This document shows, piece after piece, positions 47,220 to 55,999 of a stretch of 64,000 nucleotides of DNA (positions within the stretch are counted from its first letter, which is position 1; each line of letters opens with the position of its first letter). Location of the stretch: NCBI RefSeq assembly GCF_039962255.1, contig NZ_JAMPKY010000006.1, positions 62,001 to 126,000 on the forward strand. Direction: 5' to 3'. The position numbers were made by a program, and so were the translations under genes. The stretch comes from Leptolyngbya subtilissima AS-A7 (GTDB lineage Bacteria > Cyanobacteriota > Cyanobacteriia > Phormidesmidales > Phormidesmidaceae). The notes under the pieces are model-generated. The model had not been told where the DNA came from. It made no database searches and saw nothing but the letters and a program-made list of their open reading frames with translations.

Positions 47220-48332
47220 ATGGAGTTCAACCATCTGAGTTTTTACGTGGATGAGGTGGCCCCCTGGCGCGACTGGTTTGTCCATGCCTGGGGGGGTGTT
47301 TGGGTTGGGCCAGAGCTGAGCCCATCTCCAGGGCAACCGGCTCAAGACAAAGCCCTGGTCTATGTGGGGCAGGTGCCACTGCTGATTGTGGCTGTGCCCT
47401 CGACAGTAACCCAGTACCTGCAACACCACCCGCCGGGCATTGGCGATATTGCCCTCCGCGTGGCCGACCTCGAGCAAACTCTGCGTCGGGTGGCCGCCGC
47501 CGGGGGCAAGGTCATCCAGCCTATCCAAACCGATGCTTGGGGGCGAGGGTGCTGGGGACAAATTCAGGGCTGGGGCTCCCTCAGCCACACCCTGGTAGAG
47601 ACTTGGCAGGGAGAGGTTTGGGTACCGGGCATTGCCCCCAGCGATCGCCAGCAGGCAGCTTGTTCCAGCAGCTTAGTGACGGCGATCGACCACGCCGTGG
47701 TCAACGTGCCCACAGGAGAACTGACCCAGGCGGTGGCTTGGTACACCAGTCAGCTCGGTTTTCAACCCCGGCAGCGATTTGCTATTGATACCTCTCGCTC
47801 AGGCCTGCGAAGCCAGGTGCTGGCCCATCCCGAAGGCAGCGCTCAGCTCCCCATTAATGAACCGACCACAGCCAACTCCCAGGTGCAGGAATTTCTCGAC
47901 TACAACCGAGGCGGCGGTATTCAGCATGTGGCGCTCCACACCGAGGATATTGTCCATACGGTCGAGCAACTGCGCAGCGGCGGAGTGAGTTTTTTGCCGG
48001 TGCCCCAAAACTATTACGAAGCCCTTGAGCAACGCCCGGGGTACCAAACCCAGGGTGATATGCCGTCAGAGTGGCTCAGCCAGCGGAAAGCCGCCATTGC
48101 TCGACTACAAATTTTAGTGGATTGGGATCCTCATTTGCCCCAGGCTCGCCTGCTGCAAACTTTTACGCAGCCTTTTTTGAGCATTCCCACCGTCTTTTTT
48201 GAGCTGATTCAGCGGCAGGTAGTACGGGTCAACGGCGACTTAGCCAAGGCTCAAGGGTTTGGGGAGCGCAACTTTCAGGCCCTGTTTGAGGCGATTGAGC
48301 GAGAGCAGATGAAGCGGGGCAGTCTCGCTTAG
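47220..48332 (+). CDS. hppD: 4-hydroxyphenylpyruvate dioxygenase
   Basis: The non-heme iron enzyme converts 4-hydroxyphenylpyruvate to homogentisate, a tocopherol precursor in cyanobacteria. The 370-residue protein has two VOC halves. Predicted iron ligands are His in AIDHAVVNVP, His in GGGIQHVALHTED and Glu in TVFFELIQRQ. The C-terminal gate helix reads GFGERNFQALFEAIEREQ, a strong family mark. Monocistronic; a repeat hairpin follows the stop. Confidence 0.94.
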   Translation: MEFNHLSFYVDEVAPWRDWFVHAWGGVWVGPELSPSPGQPAQDKALVYVGQVPLLIVAVPSTVTQYLQHHPPGIGDIALRVADLEQTLRRVAAAGGKVIQPIQTDAWGRGCWGQIQGWGSLSHTLVETWQGEVWVPGIAPSDRQQAACSSSLVTAIDHAVVNVPTGELTQAVAWYTSQLGFQPRQRFAIDTSRSGLRSQVLAHPEGSAQLPINEPTTANSQVQEFLDYNRGGGIQHVALHTEDIVHTVEQLRSGGVSFLPVPQNYYEALEQRPGYQTQGDMPSEWLSQRKAAIARLQILVDWDPHLPQARLLQTFTQPFLSIPTVFFELIQRQVVRVNGDLAKAQGFGERNFQALFEAIEREQMKRGSLA

Positions 48333-48384
48333 GAGACTGCCCAAGGAAAGGCCAGGGAAGGACTAGCAGGGGTACAAAGTATAA

Positions 48385-48413
48385 GGTGCAGGGCCAATCT
48401 TGAGCCTTGCACC
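48385..48413. repeat. Dispersed intergenic repeat R2 (hairpin)
   Basis: GGTGCAGGGC (48385-48394) pairs with GCCTTGCACC (48404-48413), with one G-U. It is followed by CTACACCTTAAACCTT, shared in part with R1 and R3. It lies between the convergent hppD and CPP1-like genes. Confidence 0.6.
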
Positions 48414-48470
48414 CTACACCTTAAACCTTGAAATACATTAGACCTTGAGCCGGCAATTCTCTCCAGGCAG

Positions 48471-49079
48471 CTAGCGCAGGAAACTGCTGATCGTCCACAG
48501 CGCCAGGCAGGTGACCGCTGCCGCGATCGCATCGGGGGTGGCCCAGGCGAACTGCGCTCCCTGGGGAATGAGCAGCTGCCCTACGGTCATGCCGAGGGCC
48601 AAACCAGCAGCCAGGCCACCGATAGTGAGCAGCACCGATCGCCAGAACTTATTTTCTTTGCGGTTGAGAAAGTAGATGGCAGCCCCAATAGCTACCGCCA
48701 GCGATAGCGACGGCGCGGCGAAACCCAATAGGGCTAGCCCTGCATAGGTCACGGCAGGCCAAAGAATGTCGTCGCGGCTGGGGGTGTCGACTAGGCCATT
48801 GAGCCAGTCGGGTCGGGGTAGGGAGGGGGTAGCTTTGGCTAGGGGCGGGGTTTCGGGGACGTTTTCGGCAAAGCGAATGCGATCGGGCACCTTGATCTTG
48901 CCCTCTTGGCGCAGGCGCAGGCGCTCCATCAGAATGGCATCGTAGGCCGCTTCGACGGCAGCCTGCTGCTTGGGCTCTTCGGCATAGTGATCGACCAGGC
49001 GATCGCGGGCCGCCTGAATTTCTTCAAAGGTTGAGGCTTCAGTTAGCCCCAGCAGTTCGTACGAATTTTGGTCGCTCAT
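48471..49079 (-). CDS. CPP1-like protein (DUF3353), J-like domain plus membrane helices
   Basis: ATG 49079 is chosen over a TTG two codons earlier. The 202-residue protein has an N-terminal J-like helical region (SYELLGLTEASTFEEIQAARDRLVDHYAEEPKQQAAVEAAYDAILMERLRLRQEGKIKVPDRIRF-type) lacking the HPD motif of true DnaJ. Four membrane helices follow from about residue 108. This is the layout of CPP1, the chloroplast chaperone-like protein that protects protochlorophyllide oxidoreductase. A similar thylakoid role is inference. Confidence 0.88.
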   Translation of the reverse strand: MSDQNSYELLGLTEASTFEEIQAARDRLVDHYAEEPKQQAAVEAAYDAILMERLRLRQEGKIKVPDRIRFAENVPETPPLAKATPSLPRPDWLNGLVDTPSRDDILWPAVTYAGLALLGFAAPSLSLAVAIGAAIYFLNRKENKFWRSVLLTIGGLAAGLALGMTVGQLLIPQGAQFAWATPDAIAAAVTCLALWTISSFLR

Positions 49080-49310
49080 CTGCAAAACTCCAAAACCCCC
49101 AGACGACTTGACAACAACAGCCTGTCCTGATCGAATCTAAACCCAAGCCCCATGACAGTTGCTAAACCCAGTGTAACCAGCGACCCCACAAATAGGGAAC
49201 ACCTGTCGAAATGGGTACTCCCCTAGGGCACATCTTACGGCCTAGGCTGCCTGAGAAAGCCCTACGCAATTTTTGTTTGCGTGGTGCGAGGGCAGAGCTA
49301 CCCCCTTAGG

Positions 49311-50978
49311 ATGGGGAGTAGTTTTGGCGTTTTGCGGATATTTGCCCCGATGGGTACAACGTTAGCAATGGGTTTGTGGCTGGCCGAGGAGCCGTTGGAG
49401 GTAGGGGCACTGGCAAATACCACCAGCGACGTTACTGGCTTGGTCAATGCCCTGATCGTGCTGCTGCTGATGGCTACGGTCGTCGCCCTGATTACTCGCC
49501 GGCTGCGCATTCCCTACGTGGTGGGGCTGGTGCTGGCGGGGCTCAGCATTACTCAATCGGTGCTGCCGGAGTCAGTGGGGCTCAACCCGGAAATCATTCT
49601 CAACCTGTTTTTGCCCATTTTGATTTTTGAGGCGGCCATTAACACCGACATCAGTCGGCTGCGCAGCACCATTAAGCTGATTGCCTTGATCGCAGGGCCA
49701 GGGGTGCTGCTGGCCGCAATGATTACTGCGGCCATACTCCAGTGGGGACTGGGATTGGCAACCATTACCGCCGCCGCCATCGGCGTAATTTTGACCATTA
49801 CCGACACGGTTTCGGTCATTGCCGCCTTTAGAACGGTGCCGGTGCCCCCTCGGCTGGCCACCATCGTAGAGGGCGAGAGCCTGCTGAATGACGGCACGGC
49901 CCTGGTGCTCTTGGGCCTGATCACCACCGTTCACACTCAGGGATCGTTCACGGTAGGGGAAGGGTTGCAGCAGATCGTTATCGCCTTTGTGGGAGGCGGG
50001 GTGCTGGGCCTAGGCCTGGGTTACCTGTGTGTGGGGCTATTTCAACAGCTCGACGATGCTCTCAGCAATATTTTGCTGACGGTGGCAGTATCCCTGGGCA
50101 CGTTTCAGATTGGGCACGAAATCGGTGTATCGAGCGCGATCGCCGTCGTGGTCGCTGGGCTGGTGATTGGTGAATTGGGCTTTCGCCAGACCTCAGCCTC
50201 AACCAAGGTCACTCTGCTCAACTTTTGGGAGTATGCAGGCTTTGGGGTCAACACCTTTATCTTTTTGCTGGTGGGTATTGAGGTCGATCCAGAGGTGCTG
50301 CTGCAAACCATTCCAGCGGCACTGTTCGCGGTGCTGGCCTATCAAACCGGCCGCGTTCTGACGACCTACCCACTGCTGTACCTGCTGAGGTTTTTTGATC
50401 GCCCCCTGCCCCTGCGCTGGCAGCACGTGCTGATTTTGGGCAATGTCAAAGGGTCGTTGTCGATGGCGCTGGCACTGAGTTTGCCCGCCGATCTGCCGGG
50501 GCGATCGCAGGTGGTCGCCCTGGTATTCAGCACCGTATTGGTGTCGCTAGTGGGTCAAGGGCTAACCCTGCCATGGCTGGTGAAGCGGCTGCGCCTCACA
50601 ATCCCCTCAGCAACCAGGCAACACCTCGAAACGCTACAGCTCAATCTGATTGCCGCCAAAGCGGGACAGCAAGAGCTAGCCGCCCTGCTGCAATCGGGCA
50701 GCCTGCCCAAAAACCTCTATGAAGAGTTGTTTGCCGCCTACCAAGCCCAGATTGCTAGCGCCGACCGCGAGCTGCGTGACTTCTACAACCAGCGCCCCCT
50801 TGACGACAACGCCCACCTCGAAGACCAAAGTCATCTAGACGGGCTGCGCCGCCGCCTTTATCTAGCTGAGAAGGGGGCCGTCAACGACGCCCTGCGCAAA
50901 GGATTGTTATCTGAAGAGACCAGCCAGTCCTACGTTAGGGCCCTCAACGAAAAGCTGCTCGCCCTGAAAGATGACTGA
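49311..50978 (+). CDS. CPA1-type Na+/H+ antiporter
   Basis: The 555-residue protein has about 12 helices: 'RIPYVVGLVLAGLSI', 'PILIFEAAINTDISRL', the ion site region 'GVILTITDTVSVIAAF' and 'VEGESLLNDGTALVLL', and 'ANVKGSLSMALALSL'-like GNVKGSLSMALALSLP. A hydrophilic, helical C-terminal tail of about 130 residues follows. It exchanges Na+ (or K+) for protons. Start codon choice is open: GTG 49281, ATG 49311 and ATG 49350 are all in frame, and the middle one is used here. Confidence 0.93.
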   Translation: MGSSFGVLRIFAPMGTTLAMGLWLAEEPLEVGALANTTSDVTGLVNALIVLLLMATVVALITRRLRIPYVVGLVLAGLSITQSVLPESVGLNPEIILNLFLPILIFEAAINTDISRLRSTIKLIALIAGPGVLLAAMITAAILQWGLGLATITAAAIGVILTITDTVSVIAAFRTVPVPPRLATIVEGESLLNDGTALVLLGLITTVHTQGSFTVGEGLQQIVIAFVGGGVLGLGLGYLCVGLFQQLDDALSNILLTVAVSLGTFQIGHEIGVSSAIAVVVAGLVIGELGFRQTSASTKVTLLNFWEYAGFGVNTFIFLLVGIEVDPEVLLQTIPAALFAVLAYQTGRVLTTYPLLYLLRFFDRPLPLRWQHVLILGNVKGSLSMALALSLPADLPGRSQVVALVFSTVLVSLVGQGLTLPWLVKRLRLTIPSATRQHLETLQLNLIAAKAGQQELAALLQSGSLPKNLYEELFAAYQAQIASADRELRDFYNQRPLDDNAHLEDQSHLDGLRRRLYLAEKGAVNDALRKGLLSEETSQSYVRALNEKLLALKDD

Positions 50979-51012
50979 CCCCAAAGAACACTGTTGTCGC
51001 TCACTCCAGCCC

Positions 51013-51690
51013 TCAGGCGCAGAGCCCCATGAAGTCGAGCATCTGTCGCACTAGACCGGGCTTAGTCACCGCCAGAATGGTCGAGCCGCTCTCAAGCACC
51101 GTGCTGCCGTTGGGAATGGTCAAATCTTCGTGGGGATGGGCCTGGTAACCGATGATTAGCGTGCCTGCCGGAAAGCGAGTATCTTGGGCAATTTCGGCCA
51201 CGGTGCGACCGACAATGGTGCACTGCTGCGGAATGGGCAGCTTGAGCACTTCCACCTGGCCTTGCTCAAAATGCATCATGGCCTCCACTTGGGGATACTC
51301 AATAGCATTCACAATGCGGTTGATAGTGAGTTCGGTGGTGCTCACGGTGTGGGTCGCCCCAGCTAGTTGGTAGGGCTCAGCAAAATCGCGATCGCTCATA
51401 CGCACCACTGTCTGGGGCACCCCGTAGTGCTTCGACAACGTGACAATGGCCAGGTTGAGAGCATCCTCGGGCAGGGCTGCAATCACCGCATCAGCCTTGC
51501 GAATGCCCGCCTCCAGCAGAGTAGTGGTATTCACAGCACTGCCCTCGAAGGCCATGACGCCAATCTTTTCGCGGGCATATTGGCAGGCCAGCGGGTCAGG
51601 GTCGACCACGGCTACGGTATGCCCCTCTCCTAACAAGGTTTTGGCCAAGTCAAGGCCCAACATGCCAGCGCCGCCAATCAATACGTACAT
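51013..51690 (-). CDS. TrkA/KtrA-like potassium-channel regulatory protein
   Basis: ATG 51690 (MYVLIGGAGMLG) is chosen. The 225-residue protein has an RCK_N Rossmann domain (YVLIGGAGMLGLDLAKTLLGEGHTVAVVDPD, then 'VMAFEGSAVNTTTLLEAGIRKADAVIAAL'), and an RCK_C domain from about residue 145 ('VEVLKLPIPQQCTIVGRTVAEIAQDTRFPAGTLIIGY'). It binds NAD(H) or ATP and gates a Ktr/Trk potassium transporter, whose membrane subunit is not in the window. It converges with the antiporter gene. Confidence 0.93.
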   Translation of the reverse strand: MYVLIGGAGMLGLDLAKTLLGEGHTVAVVDPDPLACQYAREKIGVMAFEGSAVNTTTLLEAGIRKADAVIAALPEDALNLAIVTLSKHYGVPQTVVRMSDRDFAEPYQLAGATHTVSTTELTINRIVNAIEYPQVEAMMHFEQGQVEVLKLPIPQQCTIVGRTVAEIAQDTRFPAGTLIIGYQAHPHEDLTIPNGSTVLESGSTILAVTKPGLVRQMLDFMGLCA

Positions 51691-51732
51691 GCACAACCCC
51701 CTTAAGATCTAGTAGTCACGCTGGACCAGGGA

Positions 51733-51754
51733 TATAACCCCCTAGGGGGATATA
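51733..51754. promoter_or_regulatory. CCCCCTAGGGGG palindrome between TrkA-like and SDR genes
   Basis: A perfect 12-bp palindrome (51738-51749) extends as TATA...TATA after one mismatch on each side. It sits in a divergent promoter region, 43 bases from the TrkA-like start and 120 bases from the SDR start. A likely operator or promoter-overlapping site; the binding protein is unknown. Confidence 0.5.
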
Positions 51755-51873
51755 CCAAAAATCAGCCTTTTAGTATGCTCACCGCATCCATTGTAGGGAT
51801 GCAGACCGTTGTCTGGTCTAGGCCACAGCCCTTCCCTCTCACTCGCTCATTCTTCATCCTCCGGAGCTACTCT

Positions 51874-52683
51874 ATGAAAGGACTTGTTGGCAAAACCGCG
51901 CTGATCACTGGCGCTTCGTCAGGCATTGGCCAGGCGATCGCCATTCGCCTGGCGGAGGAGGGCTGCAATATTGTGATCAACTACCGCAGCAACCCCGATG
52001 CCGCTGAAGACACCCGCCGCATAGCCATGGAAAAAGCCTGCGCCGACGTAGAGAACTGTGGCGTCAAAGCGCTGCTGCTCAAAGGCGATGTCTCTAAAGA
52101 AGAAGATGCGATCGCCCTGGTGCAGCAGACCATCGAGCACTTCGGCCAACTCGACATCTTGATCAATAACGCTGGTGTTCAGGCTGACAGTCCATCGGAG
52201 GCGCTTGAAGCCGACAGCTTTGATTGGGTGTTAGGGGTCAACCTGCGGGGGGCCTACCTATGCGCTCGCGAAACCATTAAGCACCTGCTAGCCAGCGATC
52301 GCCCCGGCAGCGTCATCAATATTTCTAGCGTGCATGAGATCATTCCCCGACCCCAGTACCTCAGCTACTCCATCAGCAAAGGGGGCATGGGCAACATGAC
52401 CCGCACTCTGGCTCTGGAATATGCGGCCAAGGGCATTCGAGTTAACGGCATTGGCCCCGGGGCCACCGTCACCCCCATCAATGACGAATGGACCGACGAT
52501 CCCGCCAAAAAAGCTGAGGTCGAAAGCCACATTCCCATGGGTCGGGCCGGCACCAGCGAAGAAATGGCCGCCGCTGTAGCGTTTCTGGCCTCCGATGAGG
52601 CCACTTACATCACCGGGCAGACCCTCTACATCGATGGCGGTCTCACCCTCTACGCAGACTTCAGGGAAGCCTGGTCGGCCTAA
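51874..52683 (+). CDS. SDR-family oxidoreductase, glucose-1-dehydrogenase-like
   Basis: ATG 51874 has GGAG upstream, giving 269 residues. Motifs: TGASSGIGQAIAIRLAEEG (cofactor), 'NNAGVQ', Ser in INISSVHEIIPRP, Tyr and Lys in YSISKGGMGNMTRTLALEYAAKGIRVN, and 'DGGLTLYADFREAW' at the end. This end and core match the bacterial glucose 1-dehydrogenase type of SDR. The actual substrate is not shown by sequence. Confidence 0.94.
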   Translation: MKGLVGKTALITGASSGIGQAIAIRLAEEGCNIVINYRSNPDAAEDTRRIAMEKACADVENCGVKALLLKGDVSKEEDAIALVQQTIEHFGQLDILINNAGVQADSPSEALEADSFDWVLGVNLRGAYLCARETIKHLLASDRPGSVINISSVHEIIPRPQYLSYSISKGGMGNMTRTLALEYAAKGIRVNGIGPGATVTPINDEWTDDPAKKAEVESHIPMGRAGTSEEMAAAVAFLASDEATYITGQTLYIDGGLTLYADFREAWSA

Positions 52684-52700
52684 AAAAAGGGGTTGAAGGT

Positions 52701-52737
52701 TTAGGGTTTAAGGCTTACGGCTACCCTGAAACCCTAG
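52701..52737. repeat. Dispersed intergenic repeat R3 (hairpin)
   Basis: AGGGTTT (52703-52709) pairs with AAACCCT (52729-52735). The following GCCCTGCACCTTACACCT is shared with R1 and R2. It lies after the SDR stop and before the psaD promoter. Confidence 0.6.
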
Positions 52738-52810
52738 GCCCTGCACCTTACACCTCACCATCAACGGATCCACCCATTTATCAAGTCTTCCAACCCTTAC
52801 CTGAAGAACT

Positions 52811-52820
52811 GTTACACTTC
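52811..52820 (+). promoter_or_regulatory. Possible HLR1-like half-site upstream of psaD
   Basis: GTTACACT resembles one unit of the RpaB-binding HLR1 element (KTTACAWW) found in front of photosystem I genes. A convincing second unit is not present, so this is tentative. Confidence 0.3.
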
Positions 52821-52892
52821 CTCAACAATCGGTATTACCCCCTGCTCTTGCGATGATACGATGCCCATCAAACGGTTGAGAGATAGGACTTC

Positions 52893-53321
52893 ATGACTGA
52901 ATCGCTAACAGGTCAAACACCTATTTTTGGAGGCAGCACCGGCGGTCTCCTCACCAAGGCTGCTGTCGAAGAGAAATACGCCATTACCTGGACCAGCCCC
53001 AAGAAGCAGGTTTTTGAAATGCCCACCGGTGGCGCTGCCTTCATGAACGAAGGGGATAACCTTCTTTATCTGGCCCGCAAAGAGCAGTGCCTTGCCCTTA
53101 GCAGACAGCTGCGCAACAGATTTAAGCCCAGAATCGAAAACTACAAGATCTACCGCGTTTTCCCCAGCGGTGAAACCCAGTATCTGCACCCCGCCGACGG
53201 CGTCTTCCCTGAGAAGGTGAACGAGGGCCGCGCAGCCGTGGGCAGCATCGGTCGCAACATCGGGGCCAACCCCGACCCGTCCACCATCAAGTTTAGCGGT
53301 AAGACTACCTACGAGGTCTAG
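52893..53321 (+). CDS. psaD: Photosystem I subunit II (PsaD)
   Basis: PsaD is the stromal-side extrinsic subunit of photosystem I that docks ferredoxin. The 142-residue protein is full length: [91 protein letters not shown] and a C-terminal [17 protein letters not shown]. The next gene is trpE, the order I recall from Synechocystis (slr0737-slr0738), so this is old synteny. A terminator separates the two. Confidence 0.99.
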   Translation: MTESLTGQTPIFGGSTGGLLTKAAVEEKYAITWTSPKKQVFEMPTGGAAFMNEGDNLLYLARKEQCLALSRQLRNRFKPRIENYKIYRVFPSGETQYLHPADGVFPEKVNEGRAAVGSIGRNIGANPDPSTIKFSGKTTYEV

Positions 53322-53387
53322 GCCCGTTTGGCTCGGTTTGCTGAGCCAACTGTTACCGAGTTCTGACTGTGACTGTTGTGTTGTAGG

Positions 53388-53416
53388 GGGGCGTAGCTGC
53401 GGCTAGGCCCCTTTTG
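53388..53416 (+). terminator. Terminator of psaD
   Basis: GGGGGC..TAGC pairs with GCTA..GCCCC around a TGCG loop and is followed by TTTT. A weaker TTGGCTC/GAGCCAA hairpin lies just after the stop (53328-53349). Confidence 0.7.
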
Positions 53417-53509
53417 CTATCTAGACGGGCTGGCCCATGGGTGGCGATCGCCCCCTCTGCCAGCTCTTAAACCATTGCGCTGCCCCAATCGCGCTGTAAA
53501 ATAAGTGCC

Positions 53510-55039
53510 ATGATTTTTCCAGCCTTTGAGCAGTTTCAAACCTACGCCACCCAGGGCAACTTTGTGCCCGTCTACCAAGAGTGGTTGGCCGATCTCGATA
53601 CGCCAGTATCAGCTTGGTACAAAGTTTGTGCCGGACAGCCCTACAGCTTTTTGCTGGAGTCGGTAGAGGGAGGCGAAAGCCTGGGCCGCTACAGTTTTTT
53701 GGGCTGCGACCCACTGTGGGTGCTAGAAAGCCGGGGCGACCAGTCTACCCAAACCCACCGCGACGGCACCGTCATTGACCACCAGGGCAACCCCTTCGAT
53801 ACCCTGGCCGACTGCCTGGCCCCCTACCAGCCGGTGAAGCTGCCCGCCCTGCCCCCCGGCATCGGTGGCCTGTTTGGCTTCTGGGGCTACGAGCTGATCC
53901 GCTGGATTGAGCCCACGGTGCCCATTTACCCCCTCAACCCCGACGACCTGCCCGACGGTCTGTGGATGCAGGTGGATAGCCTGCTGATTTTTGACCAGGT
54001 ACAGCGCAAAATCTGGGCAGTGGCTTATGCCGACCTGCGCCACCCCGGTACGGATGTGCAGGCGGCCTACGAGGGGGCCTGCGATCGCGTTCAGCAGCTG
54101 CTCCACAAGCTCACCTTGCCGCTACCCCCGGCCCAGTCTGCCCTGTCCTGGCACCCGCCCCACCGCGATACGCCCTCGGTCCAGTACACCAGCAATCGCA
54201 CCCCGGCTGAGTTCTGCGCCAGCGTTGAGCAGGCCAAGGCCCATATCCAGGCTGGAGATATTTTTCAGGTCGTGATTTCTCAGCGGTTAAATACCACCTA
54301 TGGGGGCAATCCATTCGATCTCTACCGCTCGCTGCGGCAGATCAATCCCTCCCCCTACATGTGCTACTTCAACTTTTACGACTGGCAGCTGATTGGCTCT
54401 AGCCCCGAAGTCATGGTTAAGGCTACCCTAGCCGACGACCCCAGTCAGCCCCGCGTGGCTACGGTGCGCCCTATCGCCGGCACCCGCCCCCGAGGCAAAA
54501 CCGCCGCCGAAGACGTCGCCTACGAACAGGACCTGCTGGCTGACCCCAAAGAACGAGCTGAGCATGTCATGCTGGTCGATCTAGGCCGCAACGACTTGGG
54601 CCGCGTCTGTCTCAGCGGCACGGTGCAGGTCGACGAGCTGATGGTGATCGAGCGCTATTCTCACGTCATGCATATTGTCAGTAACGTGGTGGGTCACCTT
54701 AGCCCGAGCAAAACCGCCTGGGACCTACTCAAGGCCTGCTTTCCAGCGGGCACTGTCAGCGGTGCGCCCAAAATCCGCGCTATGCAGATCATTCATGACC
54801 TAGAGCCCTGCCGTCGTGGCCCCTACTCTGGGGTTTACGGCTACTACGATTTTGAGGGGCAGCTCAACACCGCCATTACCATTCGCACTATGGTGGTGAG
54901 GGCGCTGCCCGGGGGTGGTCACAGCGTTGCGGTGCAGGCCGGGGCCGGACTGGTGGCCGACTCTATCCCCGAATCAGAGTATCAAGAAACCCTAAACAAA
55001 GCCCGAGGCATGTTAGAAGCGATTCGATGCCTGAGCTAG
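53510..55039 (+). CDS. trpE: Anthranilate synthase component I
   Basis: TrpE makes anthranilate from chorismate using ammonia from TrpG. The 509-residue protein has the N-terminal domain (SFLLESVEGGESLGRYSFLG with the Trp-sensing region) and the chorismate-binding half: 'AHIQAGDIFQVVISQRL', 'PSPYMCYFNFYDWQLIGSSPEVMVK', 'RPIAGTRPRGKT', 'DLLADPKERAEHVMLVDLGRNDLGRV', 'AGTVSGAPKIRAMQII' and 'GVYGYYDF'. TrpG is encoded elsewhere. It follows psaD. Confidence 0.96.
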   Translation: MIFPAFEQFQTYATQGNFVPVYQEWLADLDTPVSAWYKVCAGQPYSFLLESVEGGESLGRYSFLGCDPLWVLESRGDQSTQTHRDGTVIDHQGNPFDTLADCLAPYQPVKLPALPPGIGGLFGFWGYELIRWIEPTVPIYPLNPDDLPDGLWMQVDSLLIFDQVQRKIWAVAYADLRHPGTDVQAAYEGACDRVQQLLHKLTLPLPPAQSALSWHPPHRDTPSVQYTSNRTPAEFCASVEQAKAHIQAGDIFQVVISQRLNTTYGGNPFDLYRSLRQINPSPYMCYFNFYDWQLIGSSPEVMVKATLADDPSQPRVATVRPIAGTRPRGKTAAEDVAYEQDLLADPKERAEHVMLVDLGRNDLGRVCLSGTVQVDELMVIERYSHVMHIVSNVVGHLSPSKTAWDLLKACFPAGTVSGAPKIRAMQIIHDLEPCRRGPYSGVYGYYDFEGQLNTAITIRTMVVRALPGGGHSVAVQAGAGLVADSIPESEYQETLNKARGMLEAIRCLS

Positions 55040-55064
55040 CTCTGTTCAACAGCGGCGATCGCGC

Positions 55065-55805
55065 CTAGCCACAGCCTTCAGCCCAAGTCACCGAGGGAAA
55101 CTGCCCGGCGCGGAACTGGGTAACGCGGCCCTGGTCATCGGTTTCGAATACCAGGCGATAAACGTCTTCACCAGGGTCTTGAGGGGTAAAAATAACTGTT
55201 TTACCGAGGGTTACTGGGTTGGCGGTGGCCTCTAGCTGCTCACCATAGACCCGCACTAGGTCTTGCTCGGTTGAACCAATCCGAATGCCGCTGCGGGTGG
55301 TCGTTAAACTGCCTGGCCAAATGTCAACCCGCAGCACCTGATTGTCAATGGCCATCAGCCCAAGGGGTTCCCCATGATCTTTAATACGATAGTACTGACA
55401 TTGGCCATTGCTGGCGTCTTCGATCAGGACTGGAGTGAGCCCCTTTGCCCGCAGATTGTCTATCTCCATACCGACGCGAATGGGACCGAGCCCCGTAGTC
55501 TTGAGAGGCGCTGCTAGCAGCGCCAGGGTTGGCGCAACATCGGCATTGACCCCAGGGGCTAGGGCGATCGCTCGCTGCATCACCCGTAGCGAGCTGAGGG
55601 GAGCGAGCACACCATCAAGTAGAACACCGGCCTGGGGACTGTACGAGGGCAATGCTTGAGCGGTAGTCGCAGTGGTGCCAGCAAGGATGGCCTGGGCCTC
55701 CCCTTGGGACCGTTGACCGTAGCTGGCTGCTACCAGCCCAACTAGGGAGGTAAAGACCACGATCGCAGCCAGGGCTCCCCGGCGTTTTTGTTTCCCCTTG
55801 ACCAT
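55065..55805 (-). CDS. Membrane-anchored hypothetical protein
   Basis: I start at ATG 55805 (MVKGKQKRR), though the frame is open another 34 codons. The 246-residue product has a basic N terminus, one helix (GALAAIVVFTSLVGLVAA), a linker, and a periplasmic domain with 'GLGPIRVGMEIDNLRAKGLTPVLIEDASNGQCQYYRI' and 'GIRIGSTEQDLVRVYGEQLEATANPV'. The twofold 'G.I.vGM/S..DL...' pattern looks like a BamE/SmpA-type small repeat fold. Function unknown. Confidence 0.68.
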   Translation of the reverse strand: MVKGKQKRRGALAAIVVFTSLVGLVAASYGQRSQGEAQAILAGTTATTAQALPSYSPQAGVLLDGVLAPLSSLRVMQRAIALAPGVNADVAPTLALLAAPLKTTGLGPIRVGMEIDNLRAKGLTPVLIEDASNGQCQYYRIKDHGEPLGLMAIDNQVLRVDIWPGSLTTTRSGIRIGSTEQDLVRVYGEQLEATANPVTLGKTVIFTPQDPGEDVYRLVFETDDQGRVTQFRAGQFPSVTWAEGCG

Positions 55806-55999
55806 TACTTCTAAGTCCGATACATGGCTTAACCAGCAACAAACTGGCGGCGTTCCACGTAATGCCGCCAGCCAGCCAAAACTTACGTTAGACCTAAACC
55901 GGCTCAACCCCTAGGCAAGACTTATCATAGGGGGGCAAGTCTGGTCAATGGTGTGACCTAACCTCGCTTTAGTGTAGCAGCCGCAGCCATCTGTCCCCA

